The notes under the pieces are model-generated. The model saw only the letters and a program-made list of their open reading frames with translations. It was not told where the DNA came from and did no database searches. Shown piece after piece: positions 25,161 through 34,960 of a stretch of 64,000 bases of DNA. Position 1 is the stretch's first letter. Every line of letters starts with the position of its first letter. A program made the translations under genes and the position numbers. The stretch comes from Angiostrongylus vasorum (lineage: Eukaryota > Nematoda > Chromadorea > Rhabditida > Metastrongylidae), in NCBI GenBank assembly GCA_018806985.1, contig JADANN010000417.1, positions 904,061 through 968,060 of the forward strand. The letters run 5' to 3'.

Positions 25161-25339
25161 AGTGATTACAGTTCCTATCACTACGACCTAAGCAAATGAA
25201 AGTATAAGGGAAGATCAATCGGGAGAGGGGCAATGATGGAGCTGGCGACGGCGCTCGCCAAGGCGTCGCTTGGCCAAATGCCGGTGGCGGTAGGCGTGGC
25301 TGCGTCCCAGCGAGCGGCTTGCCCATTGGCCATAACTGG

Positions 25340-25565
25340 ACATAGACGCAGGGTACGCACGCGTCGGTGTAGTAACGCGATCTCCATCGACCCATAGGAT
25401 GGATTGATTAGGTGGATAGAGAACTCTCTATCTGTAGAGGGATTCATGCCTATTGACCCGAACGGGACGTAGACGCAGAGTACGCACGCGTCGTTGTAGC
25501 AACGCGGTCTCCATCGACCCATGGGATGCATTGATTAGGTAGATAGAGAATTTCGAGGATTGATA
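25340..25565. repeat. Tandem repeat, two units of about 127 bp
   Basis: 'tacgcacgcgtcg' followed by a shared stretch with 'ctccatcgaccca' occurs at 25,354 and 25,481. The long minus-strand open frames here (100 and 116 codons) are produced by this repeat and are not conserved proteins. Confidence 0.8.
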
Positions 25566-25689
25566 GAGGAATTCTCTATAGTCCCCCCCTTTACTGTAGG
25601 AGTGGGCTGGACGGTGAATGATGTTATAGCTTGAGTGGAGTTTCGTGGTCGAAAGTTATAGTGGTGACTTGGCGATTCGCTTCCTTCTT

Positions 25690-26176
25690 AACCGTTTATT
25701 TCGGGGTAATTTTCTGGTTCACGTTCCTCCTCGCCTTGCGAAAAATGGGTCCTTTGTGAATCCATCGGTGTGTTGTTGTCACGTGATTCAGGTCGAAGAT
25801 TATAGCGTTGATTCTGAATTCCCACCGCGTGTTGCGGAACTTGAGTTGGCGACTCCATCTCTTCACTTTTTCCTAACTGTTTCTCTGTTAGGCTGCCTCC
25901 TAGTTCAAGCGGAATCAGTAGATTAATTGGCCTCCTTGTGATACGTCCGGTTGGTAATTTGAGTTGTGGCTTCTCGGATCGCACCACTTTCTGACTGTCT
26001 CAAGTCGATGATGCGCGCCATTTTCCACGTGTTTCGTGGCAGAATTGGATCGTGAATTAGTACCACCGCACCTATGGTTGGAGTTAATGGAGTGCCTCTG
26101 TTTGTTGTTTATATTGAGTTTGTGAGTCTCTCGAAGGCTTTTTAAGTATTCTTGGCTCCAAATACCCAATATTGTT
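25690..26176 (-). pseudogene. BEL/Pao integrase C-terminal region, frameshifted
   Basis: On the minus strand one frame reads GIWSQEYLKSLRETHK. After a shift another reads VVLIHDP...NTWKMARIIDL, then RRPINLLIPLEL. This order (W..EYL.SLRERH, VVLI.D....R..WK.ARI, R..N.L.PLE) is characteristic of the end of BEL/Pao integrase polyproteins. The frame then runs on through a polar tail (Q, E and R rich) to about 25,690. At least two frameshifts are needed. Confidence 0.7.
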
Positions 26177-26188
26177 CTCTATAAGTAT

Positions 26189-26939
26189 AATATTTGCGAC
26201 CACCCAACGTCATCGTTGAGCAGTTCTTCCTAATCGAAACAAAAGCCTAAAAACTACTTTGAAAAAGAACTTACAAAAAAAGTATGAAGTCGTTTAGTTT
26301 TAAGATGTTGAATCGGCGAATTTTATATACTCTAAGAATCATCGTTCTCAATAGTACTTTGGAAAGTCAGTCCCATAGCTGTCTCATGCCATGGATTTGA
26401 AAAAGTGCAACGGAGATGAACAACTCAAGCACATATGCTCCGCTTGTTAGGGCAAGGTAAAAAATATTCCAACTACAATTCGTTAATAAAGAGATGGGGG
26501 TAATATGAATACGAGTACCACGGTGAAGACGATGCTTAAAGGTCACGCTCACTAATTAGTAATGATTACCTTCGTCACTACCGAAAAACTCCAGTCATTA
26601 TGGATAGGAACAGTCATTGCGGCAACTCGACGGTAGCCCTGCATTGATAAGTAACATTATTTATGGCGGCTATCCAACGAAAATCCAGAAAGATCACATA
26701 AGTGGAGCAATATTAGACAGCTTAACGTAAAACACGGTAGTGGGAGTCTTCACGAAGTTTTACTTTCATTACGTTTATTCCACAATTACAAATTTATGAT
26801 TTTCACCCATGGTGCAATGCCTCCTGCCTTCATCCATTCAGAAACATTTGAAATCTTCAGGTGCTAGCATCAGAAATTCTGCTATTCGAGATTTTCACTG
26901 CTAAAAATACATATCCAATCTTTAGTCGTAAGCAGAGAC
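26189..26939 (+). other. 3' flank of copy D
   Basis: This resumes the shared unit sequence immediately after the BEL insertion and is collinear with 9,640-10,370 and 41,900-42,640. No gene is seen. Confidence 0.55.
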
Positions 26940-27130
26940 CGGCACCTTAGTGCCTTGGAATTTCGGCGATCGAGAATAGCCCTGAAATTTTTGCAGTCTT
27001 ACCACAATCGTCCTGCCGTATCGGGAGGTCTCTCGTGGCCAAGGAGAAAAAGATCCGTTTATTTCACCGTGTTCCGATTTTTGGCAAGAACCTTTCGCTA
27101 GTGCTCATAACTACGTAGGCTTGTCTGCTA
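26940..27130 (-). pseudogene. RTE-1 LINE 5' region, inverted
   Basis: Same block as 10,288-10,575 (minus), directly abutting the plus-strand RT fragment at 27,150. The shared head-to-head junction shows it predates the duplication of units A and D. Confidence 0.55.
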
Positions 27131-27149
27131 GCGCGTTACTTGTCAGAAT

Positions 27150-28920
27150 ACAAAACGTTAAAAAATCGAACAGTACCAGGTCCGGAGAGGATAAGATCTG
27201 AACACTTGAAGAACCTTCCGCCAATCCTCATAAACATACTAGCTTAGCTGTTCACACGCTACCTGTCTGGATGCAAGGTCCTTATTCAGTGAAAGATCAG
27301 CAATACCGTGCAACTTTTCAATAAGGGTGAACTCCACGATGTCGTCAACCGCCGCAATATCTGGTTACCATCTGCCGTATAGAAGCTTTTCACTACAACT
27401 ATGCTAAACAGGAGTTGACAGAACACTAGAAGAAGGACAGCCATGTAACCAAGCAAGGTTTCGAGAGGGATTTAACGCGACACGCCACACTCACGAAGTG
27501 ACAAGACTCCTTGAAGTATTGCGAGAGTACAACAGACCGCTCTGTTTCGCTTTCATCGATTTAAAGAAAGCTATTAAACCAGTTGAGGTAGAAGCAGTAA
27601 TGGAAGTCCTTTACGGACAGGGCGTCCGTATTTAATAAATAAAACTTTTTTTCGTGAACTGTTTAAAATTTCACGACCAAGATGTCACTATTCTGCAACA
27701 ATGTTAACATCTACATCAAAAGATGGGTTAGACCAGCGACAGCTATCTCGCCACACTTATTTACCGCAATTAACGAAACCGTCGTGCAAACATTGGAATG
27801 GGAGAATACGGAAGTGAAAATGATGGTCGGCAGTTACATCATCTTGGGTTTGTAGATGACATCGTTCTTATAATACCAACCATTAACCAAGCGGAACGAA
27901 TGCTTGTCGACTTTGACAATGCCTGTAGGAAAATTGATCCTCGAATAAATCCCACAAAACCGATGTTCATGAGTAATGGATTCGTCTTCTATGCACAATT
28001 AAAGCTCAGCAGGATAAATATCTCTGAATGCTCTGATTGCGCATATTTACGTTGAGAAATCAACATGATGAACGACTTGGGTACAAAGCTGAACAGGGGA
28101 GCAGTAAGTGGTTTGCGAAGCTCCCCAAGGGCATCGAGGACGTAGTGAGGAGAACAAAGAACACCCAGCCTCCGTATCCATCCTTTCGACTCCACGATTC
28201 CCCCTTCCTTAATGAGTCAGGAACTTGGTCGCTAATGAAATACCACTTTGCCTTATTAAACGCACAGTCGAAAGGCCGATGTTAGGGGTATCCCGCTTCA
28301 CGCAAGTGAGGGAAAGGGTCCGAAGCTTCGGTCCCACTTTCACGGTTAAAAATCAAAGAAGCCGTTCTATAAGCCAAACTGTCGAAGATAAGATGGGCCG
28401 GACACGTAGTGCGTATAAACGACAATCGATGGACAAGAGCCATTAGTGACTTTATATTCAAATGTACACGAAGACCACCAACTCCACGGAAATAGTTTCT
28501 CACGAAAATCCTAGAAAAGGGATATAATGCCTCAGCTACTTCCTACATCGAGCAGAACTCACTGAACTCATCATAGACGAGACAGCGACAAATGGAGGAT
28601 TATCTGAGACCCTCTCCATTTACTCGACAGAAGATGAGAAGTGGTGCAGGTGAAGTACAAAGGTAGGGATGGATAACGCAGTGGTTGTGATCCTATTCAT
28701 TGAGATGGAAAACGTTCTAACGTGGCTATAGCAGATCTGCAAGGAGAACTAGGTGTGAGCATCACTCAACAGCACTCTTAAAGAAGAAGGAAGCACACAA
28801 CAGGCAGCAGCCGAACTCACGTGCGAAAAAGTTCGGAGACTTCTGCGGATGACGATTACGTTGAAACGAATCGAATGCAAGAACTTCTAGGATCTGCAAA
28901 GTGGATGTGAATGCCAGTTG
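27150..28920 (+). pseudogene. RTE-1 LINE reverse transcriptase and C-terminal region
   Basis: This is the longest RT relic in the window. With frameshifts it shows a FIDLKKA region (about 27,555), DGRQLHHLGFVDDIVLIIP with the catalytic FVDD at 27,849-27,860, the thumb region (KIDPRINPTKPMFMSNGF, then INISECSD), NQHDERLGYKAE, a GIEDVVRRTKNT stretch (about 28,130), VERPMLGVSRFTQVRERV (about 28,275) and a degenerate GRTRSAYKRQSMDKS near 28,400. One 85-codon frame (27,798-28,055) is clean. The order and spacing fit an RTE-clade ORF missing the endonuclease. Confidence 0.8.
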
Positions 28921-29336
28921 AGTGAAAAAAAATTAAAGGTATAGTCGCAAACATACATAGATAAATAAACAATTTAGTAAATATGTAAAAAAAGAAGTAG
29001 CACAGTAATAATAAAGGACTTTTTACAACTTTTGTGGTTAAGTTGGGAGTAGAGTAATAACCTCGAGCTTATTCACAAAGAGAACAGCAATTCATAGGGG
29101 GAAAACGTTAATGTTTTTTGTGGAATAGAAAGGCACTTATCAAGTTTGCGATGAAACCATGATGATAACAAGCTTTTCCTTGTTCGCTGATAACCCAAAT
29201 TTAAAAGACTCTTCCAGAACAAGAGTAGTTCCCGGTCTTGTTTTCACGTATTTCTCATACCTGTTTACAAAAGTTACCCTTATAACGTACCGACACATTT
29301 TCGAACATCGCCGCATTTCGCTTAACGAAATACTGA

Positions 29337-29955
29337 CTTCAACGAAGCTGAGATATTTTGCAAAACTCTGGACCGCAGGGTGCCTATGGTGGGGAACGAA
29401 CGCGCTATTGTCCTTTCGGGGAGTAACGCGTTCACCACCACACCATGCGGGTCCTTCGTTTCGCCTGTCTCTCAGCTAGTTCTGTCGATCTTTTTTGCCA
29501 TCAGCAATCACCCGTCACGGGATTGATCTGGAGAGCCCAAATCGGCATTGAACCCAGTTTAGCTGAGGCTATAGTTATAATCACAATTTTAACCTTTTTA
29601 CTTACTGCCTACTGTTTTTTGACGGCAGGGTATATTACGAAATATAACTTATAATATAATATAATGCTATCAAGAAGAGTAGGCAATAAGTAAAAAAGGT
29701 TAAAAATTGTGATTATAACTATAGCCTCAGCTTAACTGGGTTCAATGCCGATTTGGGCTCTCCCAGATCAATCCCGTGACGGGTGATTGCTGATGGCAAA
29801 AAGATCGATAGAACTAGCTGAGAGACAGGCGAAACGAGGGACCCGCATAGTGTGGTGGTGAACGCGTTACTCCCCGGAAAGGACAATAGCGCGTTCGTTC
29901 CCCACCATAGACACCTGTGGTCCAGAGTTTTGCAAATATCTCAGCTTCGTTGAAG
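29337..29955. repeat. Head-to-head pair of SINE-C copies
   Basis: A minus-oriented SINE-C (29,345-29,575) and a plus-oriented one (29,705-29,945) form near-perfect inverted arms around an AT-rich centre at about 29,655. In the plus copy the A-box-like string is TAGTGTGGTGG and the B-box-like region is 'gcgttcgttcccc'. 'cttcaacgaagctgagata' and its complement bound the pair. Confidence 0.75.
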
Positions 29956-30089
29956 TTATATTTCGCAATATACCCCTGCCATCAAAAAAGGTAGGCAGTA
30001 AGTAAAAAGGCTAAAATTGAAATACTGACTGTTTGTCGAATTTCGCTTTCAAAAAACGCAGCGCAAATGTGGGGCTTTGATAAAACAAC

Positions 30090-30620
30090 GTCAAGAACCA
30101 GTGGCCCTACAGAGAATTGAACAAGCTCTTTTGAAACGTAACCAGCAGTCACAACGTTTAGCCGAAGTGGGTTACTCACAATTTTGAAACCTTCCCTTTC
30201 TCCACTTCTTCCCTTCAACGGTTTATCACCTAATTGTGTCTGAGAGGTGTTCCCGGCCTTCACGCTGCGATGTACAGCTGGAGAACTCGTCTCCTCAGCA
30301 GTGGATCCAAAGCTCAAAAAGTAGACCGGCATTTCCCTCAAGAAGCCCAGCTAAGAGTAAGCCAGTACCAGGATTTGTCACCGTTGTGGTATGAAACTAG
30401 TCGCATGGTGGCAAATATCTCTATGATCCACAAGGGCGGCGACTATCTGTGCTGGTGACAACTTGGAGCAGACCATGGCCAGGCTGATCTCGGGACTCCA
30501 GGAAACCACAATTTCTAAATTTGCACAACTCCGAAAAAAGTGGAGGTTATGCTGCTGCGCGCACAATTGGTGAAGACAGGCCATCCTGGTATCCAAGCAT
30601 ATACCTATTATTCGGGATTA
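30090..30620 (+). repeat. R3 retroposon copy with RTE-2 remnant upstream
   Basis: Just upstream (about 30,100-30,160) a string LLKRNQQSQRLAE resembles the RTE-2 C-terminal region and also occurs at about 49,640. From about 30,215 the sequence follows the R3 element seen as a clean insertion at 40,176-40,578. It ends near 30,605 with the shared 'gaagacaggccatcctggta' tail. Confidence 0.55.
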
Positions 30621-31264
30621 AGAAAAATATTCATCGACAGCAATGCACAGGTGAACGTCTCATATAATTAGAAAAAGATTACAGATCGACTTTGTTCGTT
30701 AAGGCTCGTATTTGCACAGCTAAACGATGAGGAAGCGGGATTTAGTAGAGCGAAACGCGACGATGTCCCAAAATGCATCGGTACGTTATAAGAGATAACT
30801 TTTTGTAAACATATAGAGAAATACGAGAAAACAAGGCCGGAAACTAACTTTGTTCTGGTAATGTGGATTAAATTTGGATTATATTCATCAGCAAACGATG
30901 AAAAAACTTAACATCATCATGGTTTCATCGTAGGCTTGATAAGAGCCTCTCTATTCCACAAAAACATTAGCGTTCCCTCCTTTGAATTGCTGTTCTCTTT
31001 GTGAATAAACACGAGGTTAGTACTATATTCCCAACTTGTCCACGAAAGTTGTTAAAAGCCCCTTATTATTACTGTGTTACTTTTTTCACACATTTGCTAA
31101 ATTATTTATTTATCGATGTATTTTCATGACCACATTTTTTTATTTTTTGTTTCACTCGACTCGCCGTAAAATCTACTGTGCGAGTCCTAGCAGTTCTTAC
31201 ATTCGATCAGTTTCAACGTATCCGTCATCCACAGAAGTCTCCAAACTTTTTCCACATATTGTCA

Positions 31265-31535
31265 TTAGGGCGCATGTATCGCACTGGTTGGAGGCGCTAC
31301 TGCGACGTACACTTGGGATCGATCCTAGCGCCCATGTCCCATCCATTCCTCCGCGGTCAACAAATTGGTACCAAACTTGTCTCGAAGGATAGCAGCACTG
31401 GCTCGATACATCGGTAAGCCATTGCGAGCGATTGTAAAGCCCAGATATGCATCCAGTCACCTCCAACGACACTTATTGAAGCCAAATGCATGGCGCATCT
31501 CTCAGGGATTGATCAAATCCGAGAGCTTTTTGCTT
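31265..31535 (+). repeat. SINE-A copy, tRNA-derived
   Basis: A GGGATCGATCC B-box-like string near 31,315 follows a diverged A-box region. The body 'caaattggtaccaaacttg' and the 3' end 'gggattgatcaaatccgaga' followed by a T-rich run match copies at 7,325, 48,185 and 56,325. Confidence 0.65.
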
Positions 31536-32176
31536 TTTTTATTGCCCCATTCCAGTGTTTGCGCGACGATTTCGTTGATGACGGTAAATAATTATGGCGA
31601 GATGGTGTCGCTTGTCTAACCCCTCTTTTGACGTAGATGTTAACATCGTTGCAGAATAGTGACTTGGGGGACGACATATCTACTCATATTCAGGGAGGAA
31701 GATTAAAGTTTGACAGATTCGGTTGAGTTACGAGTGATTTCGTACGATTTTTTTCACATACGCTCAATAAACATCTTAGTATATTGTAAACTCAACTCGT
31801 CACAACTAACACCGTTTTCATGTAGAGAAAGAAATCATGAATGTTGGGGGGTTCGATATATGCGGAAACCAGATTTCTTTAAACTGCTTTTCCCAAAGCT
31901 TCTTTACTTCTTCACGAAGTCGATTCGTCGTTTCCACTTCTTTTTGGTGGTATGCGAAAACATTTTTATGTTCAGATTTAAAGGAAAGGTAGCTATTGTA
32001 CGGAAACTCCTTGACATTGCACCTTTACACGAAGTGGTACTTTATTTGGAAAATTTGTTTTTCGCCCGACATTGAATGAACTCAGCGAAAGACCTTACAT
32101 GTGTAAACTGCTTCATCGGTACCACAGCTGCTTGAGAGCCCAGAGAGGAAAATGCAGAACAACAGAAAATCTCTAC

Positions 32177-32435
32177 ATAATTCGCTGATTTTCTTCAATA
32201 AACCCCGGTCCTTATCACACAGGACAGTCCTCGCCCACGTATTACTTTGTGCGGGTGGTCTACACCAACTGATTGAAATACTTGGATAGAATAAACGGCT
32301 CTGATGAAGACAAAACCCTGAAACGTCAGCTATTGTACGCTAATAAATTCTATAATACCAACCTCTTGTCTGCTCATTGAAAAAAAATAGCGAATTATCA
32401 ATCAATGTTGTGGTTAATAGAAAGTCGGTCTTGGG
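32177..32435 (+). mobile_element. 259-bp element with 9-bp target duplication and hammerhead-like motif
   Basis: Flanked by 'aatctctac' at 32,168-32,176 and 32,436-32,444. The empty site is visible in the alpha blocks at about 350 and 63,460. It is the inverted counterpart of 13,611-13,870. It carries the hammerhead-like motif at 32,297-32,331 and no open frame. Its size, target duplication and ribozyme-like core suggest a short non-autonomous relative of Penelope-like elements. That is inference. Confidence 0.65.
32297..32331 (+). ncRNA. Hammerhead-ribozyme-like motif
   Basis: GGCT (32,297-32,300), CTGATGA (32,301-32,307), a spacer, GAAA (32,320-32,323), CGTC and AGCT. GGCT can pair with AGCT as a 4-bp stem I including one G-U. 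Stem II is nearly unpaired, so catalytic activity is doubtful in this copy. Confidence 0.4.
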
Positions 32436-33159
32436 AATCTCTACGCAGGCACTCGGATTACTTCAACAATCATTTCGGAAGTAAAGGGAATTCCGGTTCT
32501 CACTAAGTAGCGGCGAGATTTTTTTCGATTTTGACCATTTCCTGAACTTTTTTCCTTCGCAGTTTTTTGGACGAAATTTTAGTCGCGCAATGCGTGCTAA
32601 CTAGTAGTAACAGTGACGGTGTACAATCTTTTAGTTTGGACATGGATCACCTAGTGTCAAAATCCAGAGCAGGACACCTGCAGAGGTGCTCTGCATTGCA
32701 GCACGTGCTCAGCACTTGACTCATCTGATTGAAAGCTCTAGTAGACACGTTTTACGGCTACCAAAAAGAGTCCGAGCATCAGTTCTCATAATAATGGATC
32801 GACTGGAGACTTTATTTTGTCAACGTTAGTTTCTGCCAGTACTTCTTGCGCTACGAAACGACCAATTTGTTAAGATGTAGTCAGCGCACTAGATAATTCT
32901 CTTAAGGGTAGTCTTATTTCGGGAAGTGAACAACGCAGATGTGAAAAACTTCAAACTTAGTCTGAACCGAATGAGCTTACGTGTAACTTCGGCCTCAATC
33001 TAAATTGAGAACTCAGAAAACTTTGAAAGTTTTGTTTTTTGAATTTTCTTCACTCTTAGGTTTTCCAAATTATTTCGAAAAAAGATGAGGTTTCTAGAAA
33101 GCTACCGCCAGATTGATTATTATGAAAATCTTTGTTCGGCTATCGTTTCAGCGTCTTCG

Positions 33160-33600
33160 TTTCTTCAAAGGTGTATTCATCCGAGTCGATCGCCCACAAT
33201 TTTCGTTTTTCCCGATGTGGCTCTTCGTGATTGCATCACGCCGAAACCACCGAAGCATCGAACTAATGAAGTAACCTCATTCGGCAATGCTGCTTTGTGG
33301 ACAGCGTTTGTTGGTGATGCTAATTGGTCCTCGATAATCGTTCGTTCTTCCCTCTACAATTTAATCGTTAATTGGTTTTTCTGATTATCCAGAGAAGAAC
33401 GAACGAATATCAAAGGGCGATCAGCATCAATAACAGCCGTTCTGTATAAAAGATGCAATGCAGAACGAGTTATTTCATTCGAGCGGTGCTTCAATGGATT
33501 CAACTCGATGCGACCACGAAGAGCCCCATCAGAAGAAGCCCAAACTGTGGACAATCGCCTTTCATCCATCTAGCTCTGAGGAAGAAGAACGCACCCAGTC
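33160..33600. repeat. Beta-block palindrome
   Basis: Minus-oriented beta (33,160-33,300) and plus-oriented beta (33,465-33,600) surround an inverted core with centre near 33,385 ('cgttcgttcttc' against 'gaagaacgaacg'). It is the counterpart of 13,040-13,445. Confidence 0.6.
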
Positions 33601-33784
33601 GTTGGTTGAATACGGGTTTTTATCAATTTTGTGTTAGCTTTTCAACGAGAGAATACGTGTACACTAGTCTTCACGGAGTAAGAAAAAAGTTCTTGAAATA
33701 AAGTTGCTGAATATTAGTTTTTCTTTTGCTGCCTACTACAGTTTTTTCACAGCACGGAATTATGTGAGATACAACCACATTAAT

Positions 33785-33930
33785 GTGAGATATTTGCAAA
33801 ACTCCAAACGGGAGTTGTTTGCGGTTGAGATCGAGCAGGCTATTACCCTTTCCGGGGGCTAACCCATTCACCAGTACACTATGCGCGTCCTTCGTTCGAC
33901 CTTTCTCATTTTCTGAAGTCGATGCACTAA
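33785..33930 (-). repeat. SINE-C copy
   Basis: Minus-strand copy starting at 'gagatatttgcaaaactcca' with the tRNA-like head diverged. It pairs with 12,690-12,850 across the large inverted duplication. Confidence 0.55.
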
Positions 33931-34960
33931 TTTCTGCTACGTAATGAGAGCATCATATGATGGAAACTTGAACAACGCCAAATTTTGTTTTCACTGGTGA
34001 AATGCAGCTAATAGAACGATTCGTAAAAAAACATTTGCTTTCACAGAAGAAGTGAGCGAAGAAATGTGACTAAGGGTACCGTAATTTGATGACGCTTCTA
34101 TTGTTTTCTCATAGAAAAGACATTTTACGACAACATATTCTCCCGATTTTCTGTCAGAATAAGTGCAGATGTCTGAAGTGGTAGAGTTAGAGGAGGAGAC
34201 GCCTTTAATTTCAAACTTCATTTTCAGTTTGCACAGCGCACTCAATCCTGAATTGTCCAATGACGTCTTCGCGGCTCCGTGCTTAGTGACACTCAGTAGC
34301 TGTGTCTTTGTTTTCTCAATCGTGATCTATGACGCAAATCTAACAATAGGGAAAACTATAGGATCATTGTAAACGTGGGTAGACTTCGCTTGCTTACAGC
34401 AACCACTTCTTCACATTAACGGAATCGTTGGCTTGTACGAGTAAGTTCAATTAATTCCAGCTTAACTAAAGTTTTTTTTATTTCGCCTGCGTATGCTTTT
34501 GGTTTTGGGCAAAAATCCAACTACTAACACTATGTGTAGTGGAATTCTGTCAAATAAAGAGCTACCCAAGAGTTCCGTTGCAAATGCTCCAACTGTCATC
34601 AGAAGCACTTGGACATGATGGAGTGCAACGCTCTAGTTGCTGAGTGGCCGACTATCTTGGGAAAGATGAGCATTAAGTACGACAAGGGCGCCTCTTGCCG
34701 TTCACGTTACACCTCTTAATCGCAGTTCGACCACCAGTAACACTCCCAAGTGGCGATTATGGAAGAAAACGTCAGAAAATGATTTTAGTTGTCGCTAAGA
34801 GATTTCATCACAATCACCTTCGGGAAAAACGGAGACATAAACAGAGTGCAACTAAGAGCGGACGACGGAAACACAAAGGATCCGTCAGCAGCGCGTACAC
34901 TGCCGGAATTGAAGTTATAGCCTAACGTCACAGATATTTTTTGTCCACATCCCCTTGTTC

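Larger units (their letters stand above)
24586..25580 (-). repeat. BEL/Pao 3' LTR with duplicated terminal module
   Basis: The LTR runs from TATAGAGAA (at 25,580) to GCCGTTACA (at 24,586) on the minus strand, 995 bp. A 78-bp module starting TGTAACGGCTCACAGC on the plus strand occurs twice, at 24,586-24,663 and 24,895-24,972. A likely polyadenylation signal AATAAA (minus strand) lies just inside the outer module. The LTR also holds three tandem-repeat arrays listed separately. Confidence 0.7.
24586..26183 (-). mobile_element. Internally deleted BEL/Pao LTR retrotransposon with target duplication
   Basis: The target duplication AGTAT occurs at 24,581-24,585 and 26,184-26,188. The flanking sequence is continuous in the other three unit copies. 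On the minus strand the element begins TATAGAGAA, the same bases that begin its LTR. It then drops straight into the C-terminal part of the integrase region, continues through a polypurine tract (complement of about 25,581-25,592) and a full 3' LTR, and ends GCCGTTACA. Thus gag, protease, RT, RNase H, most of integrase and nearly all of the 5' LTR are gone. It cannot transpose on its own. Confidence 0.75.
28970..31130. repeat. Large nested inverted repeat
   Basis: Outer arms at about 28,970-29,320 and 30,790-31,130 are reverse complements (for example 'cacaaagagaacagcaatt' against 'aattgctgttctctttgtg'). Inside them lies the SINE-C palindrome (29,337-29,955) and, only on the right side, an R3 retroposon. 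Related outer-arm sequence also occurs near 50,270-50,540. Confidence 0.65.
31690..34960 (+). repeat. Composite repeat zone of unit B
   Basis: Contains, in order, the alpha block with the 260-bp insertion, a minus and plus beta pair, a SINE-C copy and AT-rich filler. It is collinear with 1-2,340 and inverted relative to 11,650-14,300. The 121-codon frame at 31,710-32,075 in the alpha block is not preserved in other copies and is not called as a gene. Confidence 0.7.

Noticed and set aside
25093..25531. Two overlapping 100-116 codon minus-strand frames.
   Set aside because: Both are produced by the 127-bp and 40-bp tandem repeats inside the BEL LTR.
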